NCBI GenBank assembly: GCA_943370285.1
Contig: CALRQJ020000002.1
Span: 408,429 to 472,428, forward strand
Direction of reading: 5' to 3'
Length of the DNA: 64,000 nucleotides
Source of the DNA: CALRQJ02 sp943370285
GTDB taxonomy: Bacteria; Bacteroidota; Bacteroidia; Chitinophagales; Chitinophagaceae
In this document: piece after piece, positions 26,481 to 36,091 of the stretch
How positions within the stretch are numbered: the stretch's first letter is position 1
Layout: the number at the start of each line of letters is the position of its first letter
Translations under genes and position numbers: made by a program
Notes under the pieces: model-generated
Database searches by the model: none
What the model was told of the DNA's origin: nothing
The model's input: only the letters and a program-made list of their open reading frames with translations

Positions 26481-27098
26481 ATGACAAAACATCATTTCAC
26501 TTGGTTGGCATTGGGCGATTCTTACACGATTGGAGAAGGCGTGCCGCTGCATGAAAGTTTTCCTTATCAAACTGTACAGCTATTGCGCCAATCGGGTTGG
26601 CATATGCAAGCTCCTGAAATTGTTGCCAAAACAGGTTGGACAAGTTTTGAATTAGCCGAACATTTACTCCATACAAAACTGAACGAACAATACGATTTTG
26701 TAACACTACTGATTGGCGTTAATAATCAATACAGAGGTTTGCCACTTAAAGATTTTGAAAACGATTTGGAGTTTTTGCTGAAGAAAGCCATTCATTTTTC
26801 GGGAGATAAACCACAGCATGTTATTGTTATTAGTATACCGGATTGGGGTGTTACACCGTTTGCTGCTGATAGAGACAGTAATGCCATTGCATCAGCTATA
26901 GATAAATTCAACAACATTTGTGCATCGAAAGCGGCTGCAAATCAAATCCATTTCATTGCTATTACGGCAGAAACAAGATTAGCGAAAGACGATGTGAGTT
27001 TATTAGCAACAGACCAATTACATTATTCAGGTAAAGCTATGCACCACTGGGCTAATGCTGTAGCTAATGTGATGAAGGATATTGTTGCAGATAAATAG
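26481..27098 (+). CDS. SGNH/GDSL-type hydrolase
   Basis: A 205-residue hydrolase of the SGNH fold. Block I WLALGDSYTIGEGVPLHESFPYQ has the nucleophilic Ser, block III FVTLLIGVNNQYRG supplies the Asn, and block V LATDQLHYSGKAMHHWA supplies Asp and His. Such enzymes hydrolyse ester bonds, often of lipids or acetylated sugars, and this one lacks a signal peptide so is cytoplasmic. It is followed after 13 bases by a PTP-like phosphatase gene and is probably co-transcribed with it. The specific substrate is unknown. Confidence 0.85.
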   Translation: MTKHHFTWLALGDSYTIGEGVPLHESFPYQTVQLLRQSGWHMQAPEIVAKTGWTSFELAEHLLHTKLNEQYDFVTLLIGVNNQYRGLPLKDFENDLEFLLKKAIHFSGDKPQHVIVISIPDWGVTPFAADRDSNAIASAIDKFNNICASKAAANQIHFIAITAETRLAKDDVSLLATDQLHYSGKAMHHWANAVANVMKDIVADK

Positions 27099-27111
27099 CA
27101 ACACCTGAAAA

Positions 27112-27777
27112 ATGGAAATACACATAATGAAAGAAGAAATAGCAAAACTTTTACCACAGATAGCTCAAGGTAAAGTTGCTCAAGTTGATATTGAAGCAAT
27201 TATTGCTCAAATAAAAGCAGCTATTAATGCCGATCCATCAAATGGAAAAACTTTAGGCAACTTATTGATGCAGCTTAAGCAGGCTCAAAAAAACAAAATA
27301 AAACATACGCCAATTAATTGGGTAAAAGTGAAAGCGGGGTTCATTGCAATTGGTCATAAACCCGGTGGTAAAATTTCATTCGAAGGCTTACAGAAAGAAG
27401 GTACAACTGTAGTGCTGACTTTATTGCAAACACAAGAAGGAGCATCTGACATTGGAAAGGAATTGAAAAAAGTAGGCATTAATTGGATTTGGTTTTCTTT
27501 TTCTGCCTCTAAGCCTCATGAAGGCGAAGCCATCGCTTTGGTAAATGATTTGTTTAAGCAATTAGAAGCCCTTTTAGCAACAAGCAATCGCATTTATATT
27601 CATTGCTCTGCTGGCATTCACCGAACTGGTATGATTACTTATGGGCTATTACGTTTTCTTGGTATGACAAAGCCCGAAGCGTTCAAAACATTAGAAATTT
27701 TAAGAACAGTTACTGCCAAACAAGTTGGCGAAGAACGATTAATTTGGGGAGACCAATTTAGCCAGTCTACAGATTAA
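27112..27777 (+). CDS. Dual-specificity protein-tyrosine-phosphatase-like protein
   Basis: A 221-residue protein with the cysteine phosphatase P-loop HCSAGIHRTGM (H-C-x5-R), in the order expected for dual-specificity phosphatases. The preceding strand IYIHC and following helix MITYGLLRFLGM fit. The general-acid loop (usually W-P-D) is not evident: WIWFSFSASKPHEGEA takes its place. Residues 1-70 form a helical, Lys-rich N-terminal extension with no known match. It starts 13 bases after the SGNH hydrolase. Met6 (27127) is an alternative start. It may dephosphorylate a protein or a sugar/phosphoinositide; substrate not known. Confidence 0.75.
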   Translation: MEIHIMKEEIAKLLPQIAQGKVAQVDIEAIIAQIKAAINADPSNGKTLGNLLMQLKQAQKNKIKHTPINWVKVKAGFIAIGHKPGGKISFEGLQKEGTTVVLTLLQTQEGASDIGKELKKVGINWIWFSFSASKPHEGEAIALVNDLFKQLEALLATSNRIYIHCSAGIHRTGMITYGLLRFLGMTKPEAFKTLEILRTVTAKQVGEERLIWGDQFSQSTD

Positions 27778-27818
27778 TACAATTGTTGTTAATAATGCTC
27801 ATTTGATAAGTATCGGTA

Positions 27819-29306
27819 CTACCGCTTCCGTTCTTTCCATTTGTAGTACAATTGCATAGCATCGGGTGTTAATTCAAAATAAAATACACCGGCAATCATC
27901 AATGCAGAAAACACAATACATCGGCTAAAAATACCCAACCAAGATTCGATTGAGGCAAATAGAAAATAAGCTATAGCCAATGCAGCAAACCCTAGTAATA
28001 AAGCAAATAATGTTTTCTGATTAAAGGGTTGAAATCCAAATTTGCGACGCAAGAATTCGAACCGAATAAAGTTATAAATAGTGTAAGCAATCAATTGAGC
28101 ATAAGCTGAACCAACTATCCCATAATGAACTATAAGATAATAGTTCAAAGGAATTAAAATAGTTAGCATTACCACACCACTGATGAAATCGAATTTCCAA
28201 TAGTTGGATGTTGCAATAATAGTACCATTTACACCGGTTCCTGCATCAACCAATCTTACCAAACCTAATACCATCATCACTTCTAACCCTGTCAAATAAT
28301 TGGCTTGAATGCCTAAGATGGTGATGGCTTCTTTTACATTCAAAATAATATTTCCAAAAATAAACAAGGCCATTAGCAGCAGATTAATACAAGAACGACT
28401 GTAAATACGATTGATTTCGGGATAGTTTTTATCCTTCCATGCTTGTGCTAATACTCCTGTAGAAATAGACTGAATACTACGTTGTGGTACTTGTACCAAG
28501 TTAGCTACATATTGTGCTAATGTATAAATACCGGCACTACTCAAGCCTTTTAAACTTGCAATTAAAATACCATCGATCGTTTGACCTAATGAACCAATAA
28601 CAATACCACCAAAAATCAATGACTGCATGGTGGCCATTTTCTTCCAAAACTTTTTGGTAACACGGCTAATTTTAAAAGTGATATGAAAATGTCCGATACT
28701 AATCAAGTACACCAACAAAGCCAAAAAAATAAACAAGTACATAAAGGCAAACAACTGCACAAACTGTGTAAAGTTGATGATGCCGAATAAGTTTAGACTA
28801 ATGATGATGGTAGTAATTAAGCGTAAGCCAGTTTCTTTTAAAAAATTAGAAACCACCGTTTTTTGTAAAGCCCATGCATAGCCCTCTAACATGGAGAAAA
28901 ATAACATTCCAAAAGCGAAAGGAAATATCCAATGATAATACTGAACAAATAAAGCAGAACGTTGAGAGAATTTACGCACTACCATTGGTTCAAATACTAA
29001 ACCTAAAATTACCAATACGATAAAACCGATAAATGCAGAGAGTAAACCCCAAGTCAATAAATCATTCTCCCTACGTGGCAAATTATCTTTGTAGTAGGGG
29101 TAGAATTTGTACATCACAGCAATAAAACCTAAACTTCCAAAAGCATAGAAATTCTGTGCAACATCAAAAAACAAACGGGTTAAGCCAAACTCAGCTTCGG
29201 TAAAAGAGCCATTTTTGGTATAGAGATAAATATTAATAGCACCCACCAAAAAACCGGCATACACTAAGATGCTAGATATGATTGCTTGCTTACGAATATT
29301 CGCCAT
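27819..29306 (-). CDS. Polysaccharide (Wzx-type) flippase, MOP superfamily
   Basis: A 495-residue integral membrane protein with about 14 hydrophobic segments in the pattern of MOP-superfamily flippases (RfbX/Wzx or MATE-like). The N-terminal helix (QAIISSILVYAGFLVGAINIYLYTKNGSF, then a long loop) is followed by repeats such as LFFSMLEGYAWALQKTVVSNFLKETG and LTILIPLNYYLIVHYGIVGSAYA. Such proteins flip lipid-linked saccharides to the periplasmic leaflet. No glycosyltransferase cluster is adjacent. It is the gene downstream of the M1 peptidase (26-base gap) on the same strand. Confidence 0.8.
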   Translation of the reverse strand: MANIRKQAIISSILVYAGFLVGAINIYLYTKNGSFTEAEFGLTRLFFDVAQNFYAFGSLGFIAVMYKFYPYYKDNLPRRENDLLTWGLLSAFIGFIVLVILGLVFEPMVVRKFSQRSALFVQYYHWIFPFAFGMLFFSMLEGYAWALQKTVVSNFLKETGLRLITTIIISLNLFGIINFTQFVQLFAFMYLFIFLALLVYLISIGHFHITFKISRVTKKFWKKMATMQSLIFGGIVIGSLGQTIDGILIASLKGLSSAGIYTLAQYVANLVQVPQRSIQSISTGVLAQAWKDKNYPEINRIYSRSCINLLLMALFIFGNIILNVKEAITILGIQANYLTGLEVMMVLGLVRLVDAGTGVNGTIIATSNYWKFDFISGVVMLTILIPLNYYLIVHYGIVGSAYAQLIAYTIYNFIRFEFLRRKFGFQPFNQKTLFALLLGFAALAIAYFLFASIESWLGIFSRCIVFSALMIAGVFYFELTPDAMQLYYKWKERKR

Positions 29307-29332
29307 CTGCGTTTGCCTTATATGCCGTGAAA

Positions 29333-31048
29333 TTAAGGGTTAGGCTGCACTTCTTTAATATTGATGTATAAATTTTGCTTGAGCTGCTGTACCGCTTCGG
29401 CATTCCACTTACCTGAAGTCGAGAAATTACGCCATTCCTCCACTTTTGGGTACAGCTTTAGTACTTGTCCATTTTTTTGCAAATTAATGGGCAACTGAAA
29501 GGCTTTGTTACAGTTCTTCCAACGGACAAATAATTGCTTTGCATCGGCAGAAAAATAATATTCTAAAGTTGGTATTTGTGTTGTTCTTAAATACTGATCA
29601 AAGAATGGCTGCAAATCAATACCTGCCATTTTACTAATATATTTTTCTACTTGTGCCGAGGTTACGGTTTGATGATAAAAAGTTTTGTTCAATCCCCGCA
29701 TCAATGCCAAAAACTGCTTTTCATTGTTCATCACATTTCTTATGGTATGAATAATATTTGCCCCTTTAGGATACATATCCCCGCTACCCTCTTTGTTGAC
29801 CCCATACGGACCAATCAACGGAATATCATTTCTAATATTTCTTCTTAAACCATAACAATATTCATCTGCCGCTTGGCGGCCAAACATATAATCGGTGTAC
29901 AATACTTCGCTGTATTGGGTGAAGCCTTCATGCACCCACATATCGGCTATATCTTTGGTGGTGATATTATTGCCAAACCACTCATGCCCGGTTTCGTGGA
30001 TGATGATATAATCCCATTTCAAACCCCAACCACTACCGCTTAAATCACGGCCCATATAACCATTCATGTACTTGTTGCCATAAGCCACAGCACTTTGATG
30101 CTCCATGCCTAAATAATTCGTCTCTACCAACTTATAACCATCTTTATAAAAGGGATAAGGACCAAACCAATATTCAAAAGCCCTGAGCATAGGTTTTACT
30201 TGCTCAAATTGTTGTTTGGCTTTGGTCAAATTATCATCTAACACCCAATAATCAAGAGTGAGTTTACCTTTAAGCCCTTGCAGCGTGTCGTTCCAATGGG
30301 TGTATTTTCCAATGTTCATACAAACATTATAGAGATTGATGGGATTACCCACTGACCATGTCCAAGTTTTATTACCATTACCATCGGCTTTTTCATTCAA
30401 TAATTTACCGTTAGAGATATTCACCAAAGTATCGGGAACAGTTACTGAAATCATTACACCATTATCCGGTTCATCGCTTTGATGATCTTTGCATGGCCAC
30501 CATGCACTTGCACCTAAACCCTGACAAGCTGTTGTAACCCACGGATTGCCTTTAGCATCTTTTCCCCAAACCAAACCGCCGTCCCATGGTGCTCTTTTAG
30601 CTGCTTTTGGTGTACCGTGATAATACACCGTAATCGTTGCTGTTTGTTTCGCTAAAAATTCCGCCGAAGGCGAGACCAAAATAATATTGCCTAGTCTTTT
30701 GAAGTTGTGTAAAATGCGTTTCTTTTCAATAGTCGTCTTTGAATAGTAGGTTTCCATACTCACCACACTATCTACAATCAAAGGTTCTTGTAAGTCTATT
30801 TGTAAGGCTTTGCCTGATTTTATTTTTTTGTAAATAATGGTTACAGCACCGCTGATGGTTTTTGCGTTGATGTTTGGTGTGATACGCAAATCATAGCCCC
30901 AAACATCCCACCAATCTCGGTTTTCGTTCAAACTGCCACGCAAAGAATCAGCTTGAGTATATGCTTTTTGTTGAAAACTTAATTGTGCCGTTGCAAAAAG
31001 GTTGACACTCAAACAAACAATTATCAATAATTTGCTTTTTCTATTCAT
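29333..31048 (-). CDS. M1 family zinc aminopeptidase (short form)
   Basis: A 571-residue secreted enzyme with a signal peptide ending ATAQ. The gluzincin site is intact: the H-E-x-x-H motif in IIHETGHEWFGNN and, 18 residues later, the Glu in MWVHEGFTQYSE. The Gly-x-Met-Glu-Asn substrate motif is present in degenerate form as LGMEHQSAVAYG. It lacks the large C-terminal domain of aminopeptidase N, so only the N-terminal beta domain, catalytic domain and a short tail are present. The role is peptide trimming in the periplasm. It is divergent from the oligopeptide-binding gene, with only 25 bases between their starts. Confidence 0.92.
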   Translation of the reverse strand: MNRKSKLLIIVCLSVNLFATAQLSFQQKAYTQADSLRGSLNENRDWWDVWGYDLRITPNINAKTISGAVTIIYKKIKSGKALQIDLQEPLIVDSVVSMETYYSKTTIEKKRILHNFKRLGNIILVSPSAEFLAKQTATITVYYHGTPKAAKRAPWDGGLVWGKDAKGNPWVTTACQGLGASAWWPCKDHQSDEPDNGVMISVTVPDTLVNISNGKLLNEKADGNGNKTWTWSVGNPINLYNVCMNIGKYTHWNDTLQGLKGKLTLDYWVLDDNLTKAKQQFEQVKPMLRAFEYWFGPYPFYKDGYKLVETNYLGMEHQSAVAYGNKYMNGYMGRDLSGSGWGLKWDYIIIHETGHEWFGNNITTKDIADMWVHEGFTQYSEVLYTDYMFGRQAADEYCYGLRRNIRNDIPLIGPYGVNKEGSGDMYPKGANIIHTIRNVMNNEKQFLALMRGLNKTFYHQTVTSAQVEKYISKMAGIDLQPFFDQYLRTTQIPTLEYYFSADAKQLFVRWKNCNKAFQLPINLQKNGQVLKLYPKVEEWRNFSTSGKWNAEAVQQLKQNLYINIKEVQPNP

Positions 31049-31073
31049 GTCTTAAAAATAGTGGATTCAGCTA

Positions 31074-32732
31074 ATGTGCCAACAAAGTTTTGATGAAAGG
31101 TTAAAGCCGTTTTGTAGCCACCATATTTTGGCACTGGTATTTTATTGCAGTTTATTGATAGCCTGTGGCACCAAACAAAGTACAGATAAAGAAGTATTCC
31201 AATACAACGAACAAACCGGAATTGCTACACTAGATCCTGCATTTGCCAAAAATCAATCCATAATGTGGGCGGTACATCAATTGTACAATACGTTGGTAGA
31301 AGTAGATAGTCAGTTGAATATTGTTCCTTCTGTAGCTAAAACTTGGGAAGTGAGTGCAGACAGAAAAACCTATACTTTTCATTTACGGACCGATGTTTTT
31401 TTTCATGATAATCCGTTGTTCAAAAATGGTAAAGGCCGTCAATTAATAGCAGCCGATGTAGTGTATAGTTTAGGCCGTATTATTGACAAATCAACAGCCA
31501 GTAGCGGGGCTTGGATTTTTAATCGTCGGGTAGATAGTATTCAACCTTTTACGGCGGTTAATGATTCTACTTTTCAGGTAAAACTATTACGGCCATTCCA
31601 TCCCATTCTTGGTATTTTAAGCATGCAGTATTGCAGCATAGTACCCAGAGAAGTAGTGGAATATTATGGTAAAGATTTTCGGCGCCATCCTTGCGGTACC
31701 GGACCATTTCAATTGAATATTTGGGAAGAAGGACAAGCATTAATACTCCATAAAAACAATCACTATTGGGAAAAAGATGCCGCCGGAAAATCGTTGCCGT
31801 ACATAGATGCCGTAAAAGTTTCTTTCTTAGATAGTAAGGCGACAGAGTTCTTGTTATTCAGACAAGGAACATTGAGTTTTATCAATGATATTGACCCTTC
31901 GTTTAAAGATGAAATCTTAACTAAAAAAGGTGAGTTAAGAGCAGCATGGAATGGAAAAATTGTACTGCATAAACAGCCCTATTTAAATACTGAATACTTT
32001 GGTATTTTGGTTGATGCAAACAATAAAGCTGTACAACAATCTCCCTTGTCTAAAAAAGCTATTCGGCAAGCGATTAACTATGCAATTGACAGAAAAAAAT
32101 TGATGATGTATATGCGTAATTCAATAGGTACAGCCGCCGAAGGCGGATTTGTACCAGCAGGATTACCATCTAACAATGCAGCGTTGGTGAAAGGTTATAG
32201 CTACAATCCTGAAAAAGCAAGGGCATTGATACAACAAGCAGGCTATGGCAATGGTGATGCTATGCCTACTATCAAATTATTAACCATTCCTATTTATGCA
32301 GATATAGCCAGTTTTGTGGCCAAACAATTAGAAGATGCAGGTATTAAAGTGCAAGTAGAAGTGATACAAAAAAGTTTGTTGTTGGAGCAAACGGCTAAAT
32401 CAACGGCACCATTTTTTAGAGGCAGTTGGATAGCCGATTATCCTGATGCTGAAAATTATATGGCAATGTTTTACAGTAAAAATCCTGCACCGCCCAATTA
32501 CACCCGTTATAACAATCCCGCCTTTGATGTATTGTACGAAAAAGCTCTGATGGAAACAAACGATAGCATCCGCTATGCATTATACCGACAAATGGATCAA
32601 TTGGTCATTGACGATGCCCCTGTTGTGCCATTGTGGTACGATATGGCCATTCATTTGGTGCAACCCCAACTCACCGGCTTTCATGCCAATAGTTTAAATT
32701 TATTAGAGTTGCGAAGGGTGAAGATGAAGTAA
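31074..32732 (+). CDS. Peptide ABC transporter substrate-binding lipoprotein (SBP family 5)
   Basis: A 552-residue solute-binding lipoprotein with lipobox LIAC (Cys31), of the OppA/DppA type. Family landmarks include the N-terminal GIATLDPAFAKNQSIMWAVHQLYNTLVEVD, ADVVYSLGRIID, YCSIVPREVVEYYG, HPCGTGPFQLNIWEEGQALILHKNNHYWE, KAIRQAINYAIDRKKL and SWIADYPDAENYMAMFYS. It should capture peptides in the periplasm. No permease or ATPase gene is nearby. The start lies 25 bases from the divergent M1 peptidase start, so their promoters must overlap the opposite coding region or use the same short gap. Confidence 0.9.
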   Translation: MCQQSFDERLKPFCSHHILALVFYCSLLIACGTKQSTDKEVFQYNEQTGIATLDPAFAKNQSIMWAVHQLYNTLVEVDSQLNIVPSVAKTWEVSADRKTYTFHLRTDVFFHDNPLFKNGKGRQLIAADVVYSLGRIIDKSTASSGAWIFNRRVDSIQPFTAVNDSTFQVKLLRPFHPILGILSMQYCSIVPREVVEYYGKDFRRHPCGTGPFQLNIWEEGQALILHKNNHYWEKDAAGKSLPYIDAVKVSFLDSKATEFLLFRQGTLSFINDIDPSFKDEILTKKGELRAAWNGKIVLHKQPYLNTEYFGILVDANNKAVQQSPLSKKAIRQAINYAIDRKKLMMYMRNSIGTAAEGGFVPAGLPSNNAALVKGYSYNPEKARALIQQAGYGNGDAMPTIKLLTIPIYADIASFVAKQLEDAGIKVQVEVIQKSLLLEQTAKSTAPFFRGSWIADYPDAENYMAMFYSKNPAPPNYTRYNNPAFDVLYEKALMETNDSIRYALYRQMDQLVIDDAPVVPLWYDMAIHLVQPQLTGFHANSLNLLELRRVKMK

Positions 32733-32873
32733 TTAAGAAATGATAGTAGGTGTATAGTTGTCATCGTAGTGAGAAGTGCTGACTTAGCATTACAATACAT
32801 ACCATTAATTAACAGTACCAACACTTTTACTGGCTCGATTATTGACCTATCGTTACTACATCAAATTAACTTT

Positions 32874-33242
32874 ATGATTAATCAAAAACAATTCGGCGTT
32901 TGGATGGATACCCACCATGCCGTAATAGTAGGTAACGATAGTGAAGAAGATGGACCTTTAACGGTAATTGCTCATATAAATGTAGAAAAAATCGTTCCAA
33001 ACTCCAATGAAAAAAATAGCAATAATCAGGAGCAAATGTTACAAGCTAAATTTTTCAAACAAATAGCTGCTAACATGATTAATGCAACGCATATTCATGT
33101 TACAGGTACCGGTCAAGTGCAAGAACAGTTTGTGAAATATTTGGCAGAAACGCCGCAATTCAAGAACAGTAAAGCGGTAGAATCAACATCCCTAAAAATG
33201 AGCGATGAAAAACTAATTGAATATATTTCAGCCAAATTTTAA
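32874..33242 (+). CDS. Small protein resembling bacterial eRF1-family/RNase H-like domains
   Basis: Start chosen at 32874 (MINQKQFGVWMDTHHAVIVG), the first residue of the conserved-looking region; an open stretch of 35 codons upstream lacks similarity. The 122-residue product has an initial strand (FGVWMDTHHAVIV), an acidic region, and a C-terminal helix-strand unit FFKQIAANMINATHIHVTGTGQVQEQFVKYLAETPQF. The same order (short strand, then an I/V-x-G-x-G turn and helix) occurs in the small bacterial eRF1-like family and hypothetical Flavobacteria proteins. The match is from memory of patterns, so the assignment is weak. It is monocistronic, with a hairpin after it. Confidence 0.4.
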   Translation: MINQKQFGVWMDTHHAVIVGNDSEEDGPLTVIAHINVEKIVPNSNEKNSNNQEQMLQAKFFKQIAANMINATHIHVTGTGQVQEQFVKYLAETPQFKNSKAVESTSLKMSDEKLIEYISAKF

Positions 33243-33247
33243 CCCCC

Positions 33248-33290
33248 AAAAAAAACAACAGCAATTACATCAATTGTAACTGCTGTTGTT
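33248..33290 (-). terminator. Intrinsic terminator for the aminotransferase
   Basis: AACAACAGCAATTACA pairs with TGTAACTGCTGTTGTT (one wobble) around a five-base loop, with a run of eight T on the minus strand at 33248-33255. It follows the convergent aminotransferase gene by 27 bases. Confidence 0.85.
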
Positions 33291-33316
33291 GAGTATTGTT
33301 AAGCATTGATTACAAA

Positions 33317-34507
33317 TTATTTTAATTGAGCTAAAGCTACGGCAATTCTTTCCCAAGCCCTTTCAATATTCGTCATGCTATTGGCAAAAGAAAAACGAAC
33401 ACAATTAGGTTCGCCAAACGCATCTCCCATTACAGATGACACATGTGCCGTGTTGAGTAAATACATACTAAAATCAGCAGCATTTTTTATGACTTGTTCG
33501 CCATCGGTTTTACCGTAATAAGCACTTACATCCGGAAAAATATAGAAAGCACCTTCGGGTTCATAACCTTTTAATCCCGGTATTGCAGCTACTAGTTCTA
33601 ATGTACGTTTTCTACGACGAGCAAACTCCTCCGTCATTGCTTGACTTGGTCTTAGGTCTCCCGTCAATGCCGCAACAGCGGCTTTTTGTGTGATAGAGTT
33701 GGTGCCACTAGTGAATTGCCCTTGCAGTTTTTCACAAGCTTTTGCAATTGCAGGTGCAGCAGCGATGTAGCCCAAACGCCAACCTGTCATGGCAAAGCCT
33801 TTACTCAATCCATTTATCAATACCGTCCTTTCTTTCATGTCCGGAAATTGAGCAATGCTTTCATGCTTGCCAACATAGTTGATGTATTCGTAAATTTCAT
33901 CAGACAAAATGATAATATTCGGATGCTGCTTGAATACTTCTACCAAACCTTCTAATTCAGCTTTGCTATATACTGCACCTGATGGATTACAAGGCGATGA
34001 AAACAAAAACACTTTTGTTTTTGGTGTAATGGCAGCCGCTAACTGAACCGGTGTTATTTTAAATCCACTTTCTAAACTCGTATGTACTTCTACTACTTTT
34101 CCTCGAGCAATTTTTACCAACTCCGAGTAAGTAACCCAATAAGGTGTAGGTATCAGCACTTCTTCCCCTTCATCCACTAAAGCCAAAATAGCATTGGATA
34201 GACTTTGTTTTGCACCGGTTGAGGTTACAATATTTTCTGGCGTATAGTCAAGTTGATTATCTCTTTTTAATTTATGACAAACGGCTTCTCTCAAATCTAA
34301 AAAACCGGGTACCGGAGTATAATGACTCCAATTATCATTAATAGCCTTGATGGCAGCGTCTTTAATGTGCTGCGGTGTATCAAAATCTGGTTCACCAAGA
34401 CTTAAATCAATTACATCAACACCTTTAGCTCTTAATTCTCGGCCTAATTTGGCCATTTTCAAAGTTTCTGGTTCACTAAATCTGTCTAATAAAGAAGATA
34501 ATTGCAT
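33317..34507 (-). CDS. aspC: PLP-dependent class I aminotransferase (aspartate type)
   Basis: A 396-residue fold-type I aminotransferase. It carries the GEPDFDTPQHIKDAA substrate-specificity turn, the strand FLFSSPCNPSGAVYS with the Asn-Pro motif, the PLP-binding Asp in ILSDEIYEYINY, and the Schiff-base Lys in NGLSKGFAMTGWRLGYIAA. The C-terminal FPDVSAYYGKTDGEQ and CVRFSFANSMTNIERAWERI segments match the aspartate/aromatic branch. It probably makes aspartate from oxaloacetate and glutamate, or a related amino acid; exact specificity cannot be set from motifs. It is monocistronic, with a terminator downstream. Confidence 0.9.
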   Translation of the reverse strand: MQLSSLLDRFSEPETLKMAKLGRELRAKGVDVIDLSLGEPDFDTPQHIKDAAIKAINDNWSHYTPVPGFLDLREAVCHKLKRDNQLDYTPENIVTSTGAKQSLSNAILALVDEGEEVLIPTPYWVTYSELVKIARGKVVEVHTSLESGFKITPVQLAAAITPKTKVFLFSSPCNPSGAVYSKAELEGLVEVFKQHPNIIILSDEIYEYINYVGKHESIAQFPDMKERTVLINGLSKGFAMTGWRLGYIAAAPAIAKACEKLQGQFTSGTNSITQKAAVAALTGDLRPSQAMTEEFARRRKRTLELVAAIPGLKGYEPEGAFYIFPDVSAYYGKTDGEQVIKNAADFSMYLLNTAHVSSVMGDAFGEPNCVRFSFANSMTNIERAWERIAVALAQLK

Positions 34508-34691
34508 GTTAGTATTGGGTTAGTTGGGTGGCGTAAATTTAGGATAGCAAATGTAAGGTTTTAGGCAAAGCGGACGACAATGAAAATATTTAGTTTTCAA
34601 CCGATTATTCTATTAATCTATCGTCAAATCAAGTTAATTATTAAACATTTTCGAACTAAACCAATTTTTTGTAGAACAGTTAGCAGAAAGC

Positions 34692-35927
34692 TTAAGGCCG
34701 TTTATAATCAATTTTAAAACGACTTAAATCAGGTGTAATTTGCTTTGGTCTTTGTTTTTCGTAATCATACACCACCTTACCCAAATGCTTTAAAAATGGA
34801 AAACCAATACTGTCATAATCGTATTTATCGTCATTCAAAATACCATCGCTATTGCAATAAATAGTAGCCGCAAGCATAAACTCAATGTTGTTTTCAAAAT
34901 CAACAATGTAGGCTACATCTGTTAATTGTCCGTAAGCATTACCTACTTTGTTGAAGATTCGAATGTTCTTAGGCAACTCCCCTTTTTCTGAGCCGTGATA
35001 TAAAAACTTCACATAGGCATCCCAATAATTTGGATGCTTATATTTTGCTATATCACTTTCGCTTGGATAGCAGCTCATGTAACGGTACAGTAAATTATAA
35101 TCATCAGCCGTTAAATTAAATCGTTTATCTGCCGGAACTGATTCAGGAAACAAAACAGATTGAAGCAGCTGCTGTAAATCTACCAAAGGCATTTTATTCT
35201 TGCCCGAAAAATCCATCGGCTGCATCACCAAATTATTGCCGGCATAATAGCCTTTGCCAATCGTTTCGTATCGTTGTTGATACTTTTCAGCATTGTATAC
35301 GGCAGGTTGTTGGTACAACAATTTACCATCAGCAGATAAAAATTTCACAGCCGGAGTGCTTCGGTTTTGCGCTGCGGTCATTGAAACAGAAAGCCGATGC
35401 AAAATTTCAGATTGTTTATAGCCTCTTTGATGTAATCCGGCGTTAGCCGAAGCTTGTCCTACAAAATCATACAACCGATTAAAAGCATCGTTATCACTCA
35501 CCAAAAAAATTTCTTTGACATAATCTGCTACTGATAATCCCTTTTGAGGAGAAGTCGTATCGGTGATCAACAAACTATTTTTTGTAACGCCATATTTGGC
35601 CAATCCATTAATTTTTTCCAGCGCCAATAATGCCATTGGCATTTTTACGGTGCTGGCAGGATAGAAATAAGCATCAGCAATCAAGTTAAAGGACGATTGT
35701 GTAAAATGCGGCACCTGCTGTGCATCTCTATTAATCTGTGTATAAATGATTTGTACTTTAAATGCCTCTTTTTGATCAAAAATGGATTTAAAGTGTTGCG
35801 GATTTGCTTGTAAAAGGCTGTCTAATATCGCCACAGTATTTGTTGGATTTTGGGGTAGCAATTTGGGCTTCGCCGAATGGCAAGCCATACAGCAAAACAG
35901 CATGAAGGGAAAAAAGGGTTTCAACAT
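34692..35927 (-). CDS. Class A beta-lactamase-like serine hydrolase, lipoprotein
   Basis: Start placed at 35927 because MLKPFFPFMLFCCMAC gives a lipobox (CMAC); an in-frame Met 17 codons upstream is not needed. The class A fold motifs are visible: S-x-x-K in YPASTVKMPMAL, the S-D-N loop in FLVSDNDAFNRLYDFVG, and a long C-terminal segment with FNKVGNAYGQLTDVAYIVDFEN. A KTG-like third motif is not obvious (FNKVGNAYG may be it). It could be a beta-lactamase or a penicillin-interacting D,D-peptidase; resistance cannot be claimed. The lipid anchor places it in the outer or inner membrane. Confidence 0.8.
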   Translation of the reverse strand: MLKPFFPFMLFCCMACHSAKPKLLPQNPTNTVAILDSLLQANPQHFKSIFDQKEAFKVQIIYTQINRDAQQVPHFTQSSFNLIADAYFYPASTVKMPMALLALEKINGLAKYGVTKNSLLITDTTSPQKGLSVADYVKEIFLVSDNDAFNRLYDFVGQASANAGLHQRGYKQSEILHRLSVSMTAAQNRSTPAVKFLSADGKLLYQQPAVYNAEKYQQRYETIGKGYYAGNNLVMQPMDFSGKNKMPLVDLQQLLQSVLFPESVPADKRFNLTADDYNLLYRYMSCYPSESDIAKYKHPNYWDAYVKFLYHGSEKGELPKNIRIFNKVGNAYGQLTDVAYIVDFENNIEFMLAATIYCNSDGILNDDKYDYDSIGFPFLKHLGKVVYDYEKQRPKQITPDLSRFKIDYKRP

Positions 35928-36091
35928 GTTTTCAAAAATAGGCAAAAACCGCTGGTAAATGAGTGCCCCCGTCAACAAGCCAGAATGGCCGTTTTTGGCT
36001 GACAGCTAAGGGCTTAAACCCCACAAAACAGGGAAAAAATAGGCCTATTTTACACCTGTAAGAAACTGCCTTTTTTTCATATCCAAACCCC

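Noticed and set aside
34692..35927. An acquired antibiotic-resistance beta-lactamase
   Set aside because: S-x-x-K and S-D-N motifs are present, but the gene is in an ordinary chromosomal setting with no mobile element, and the third motif is unclear.
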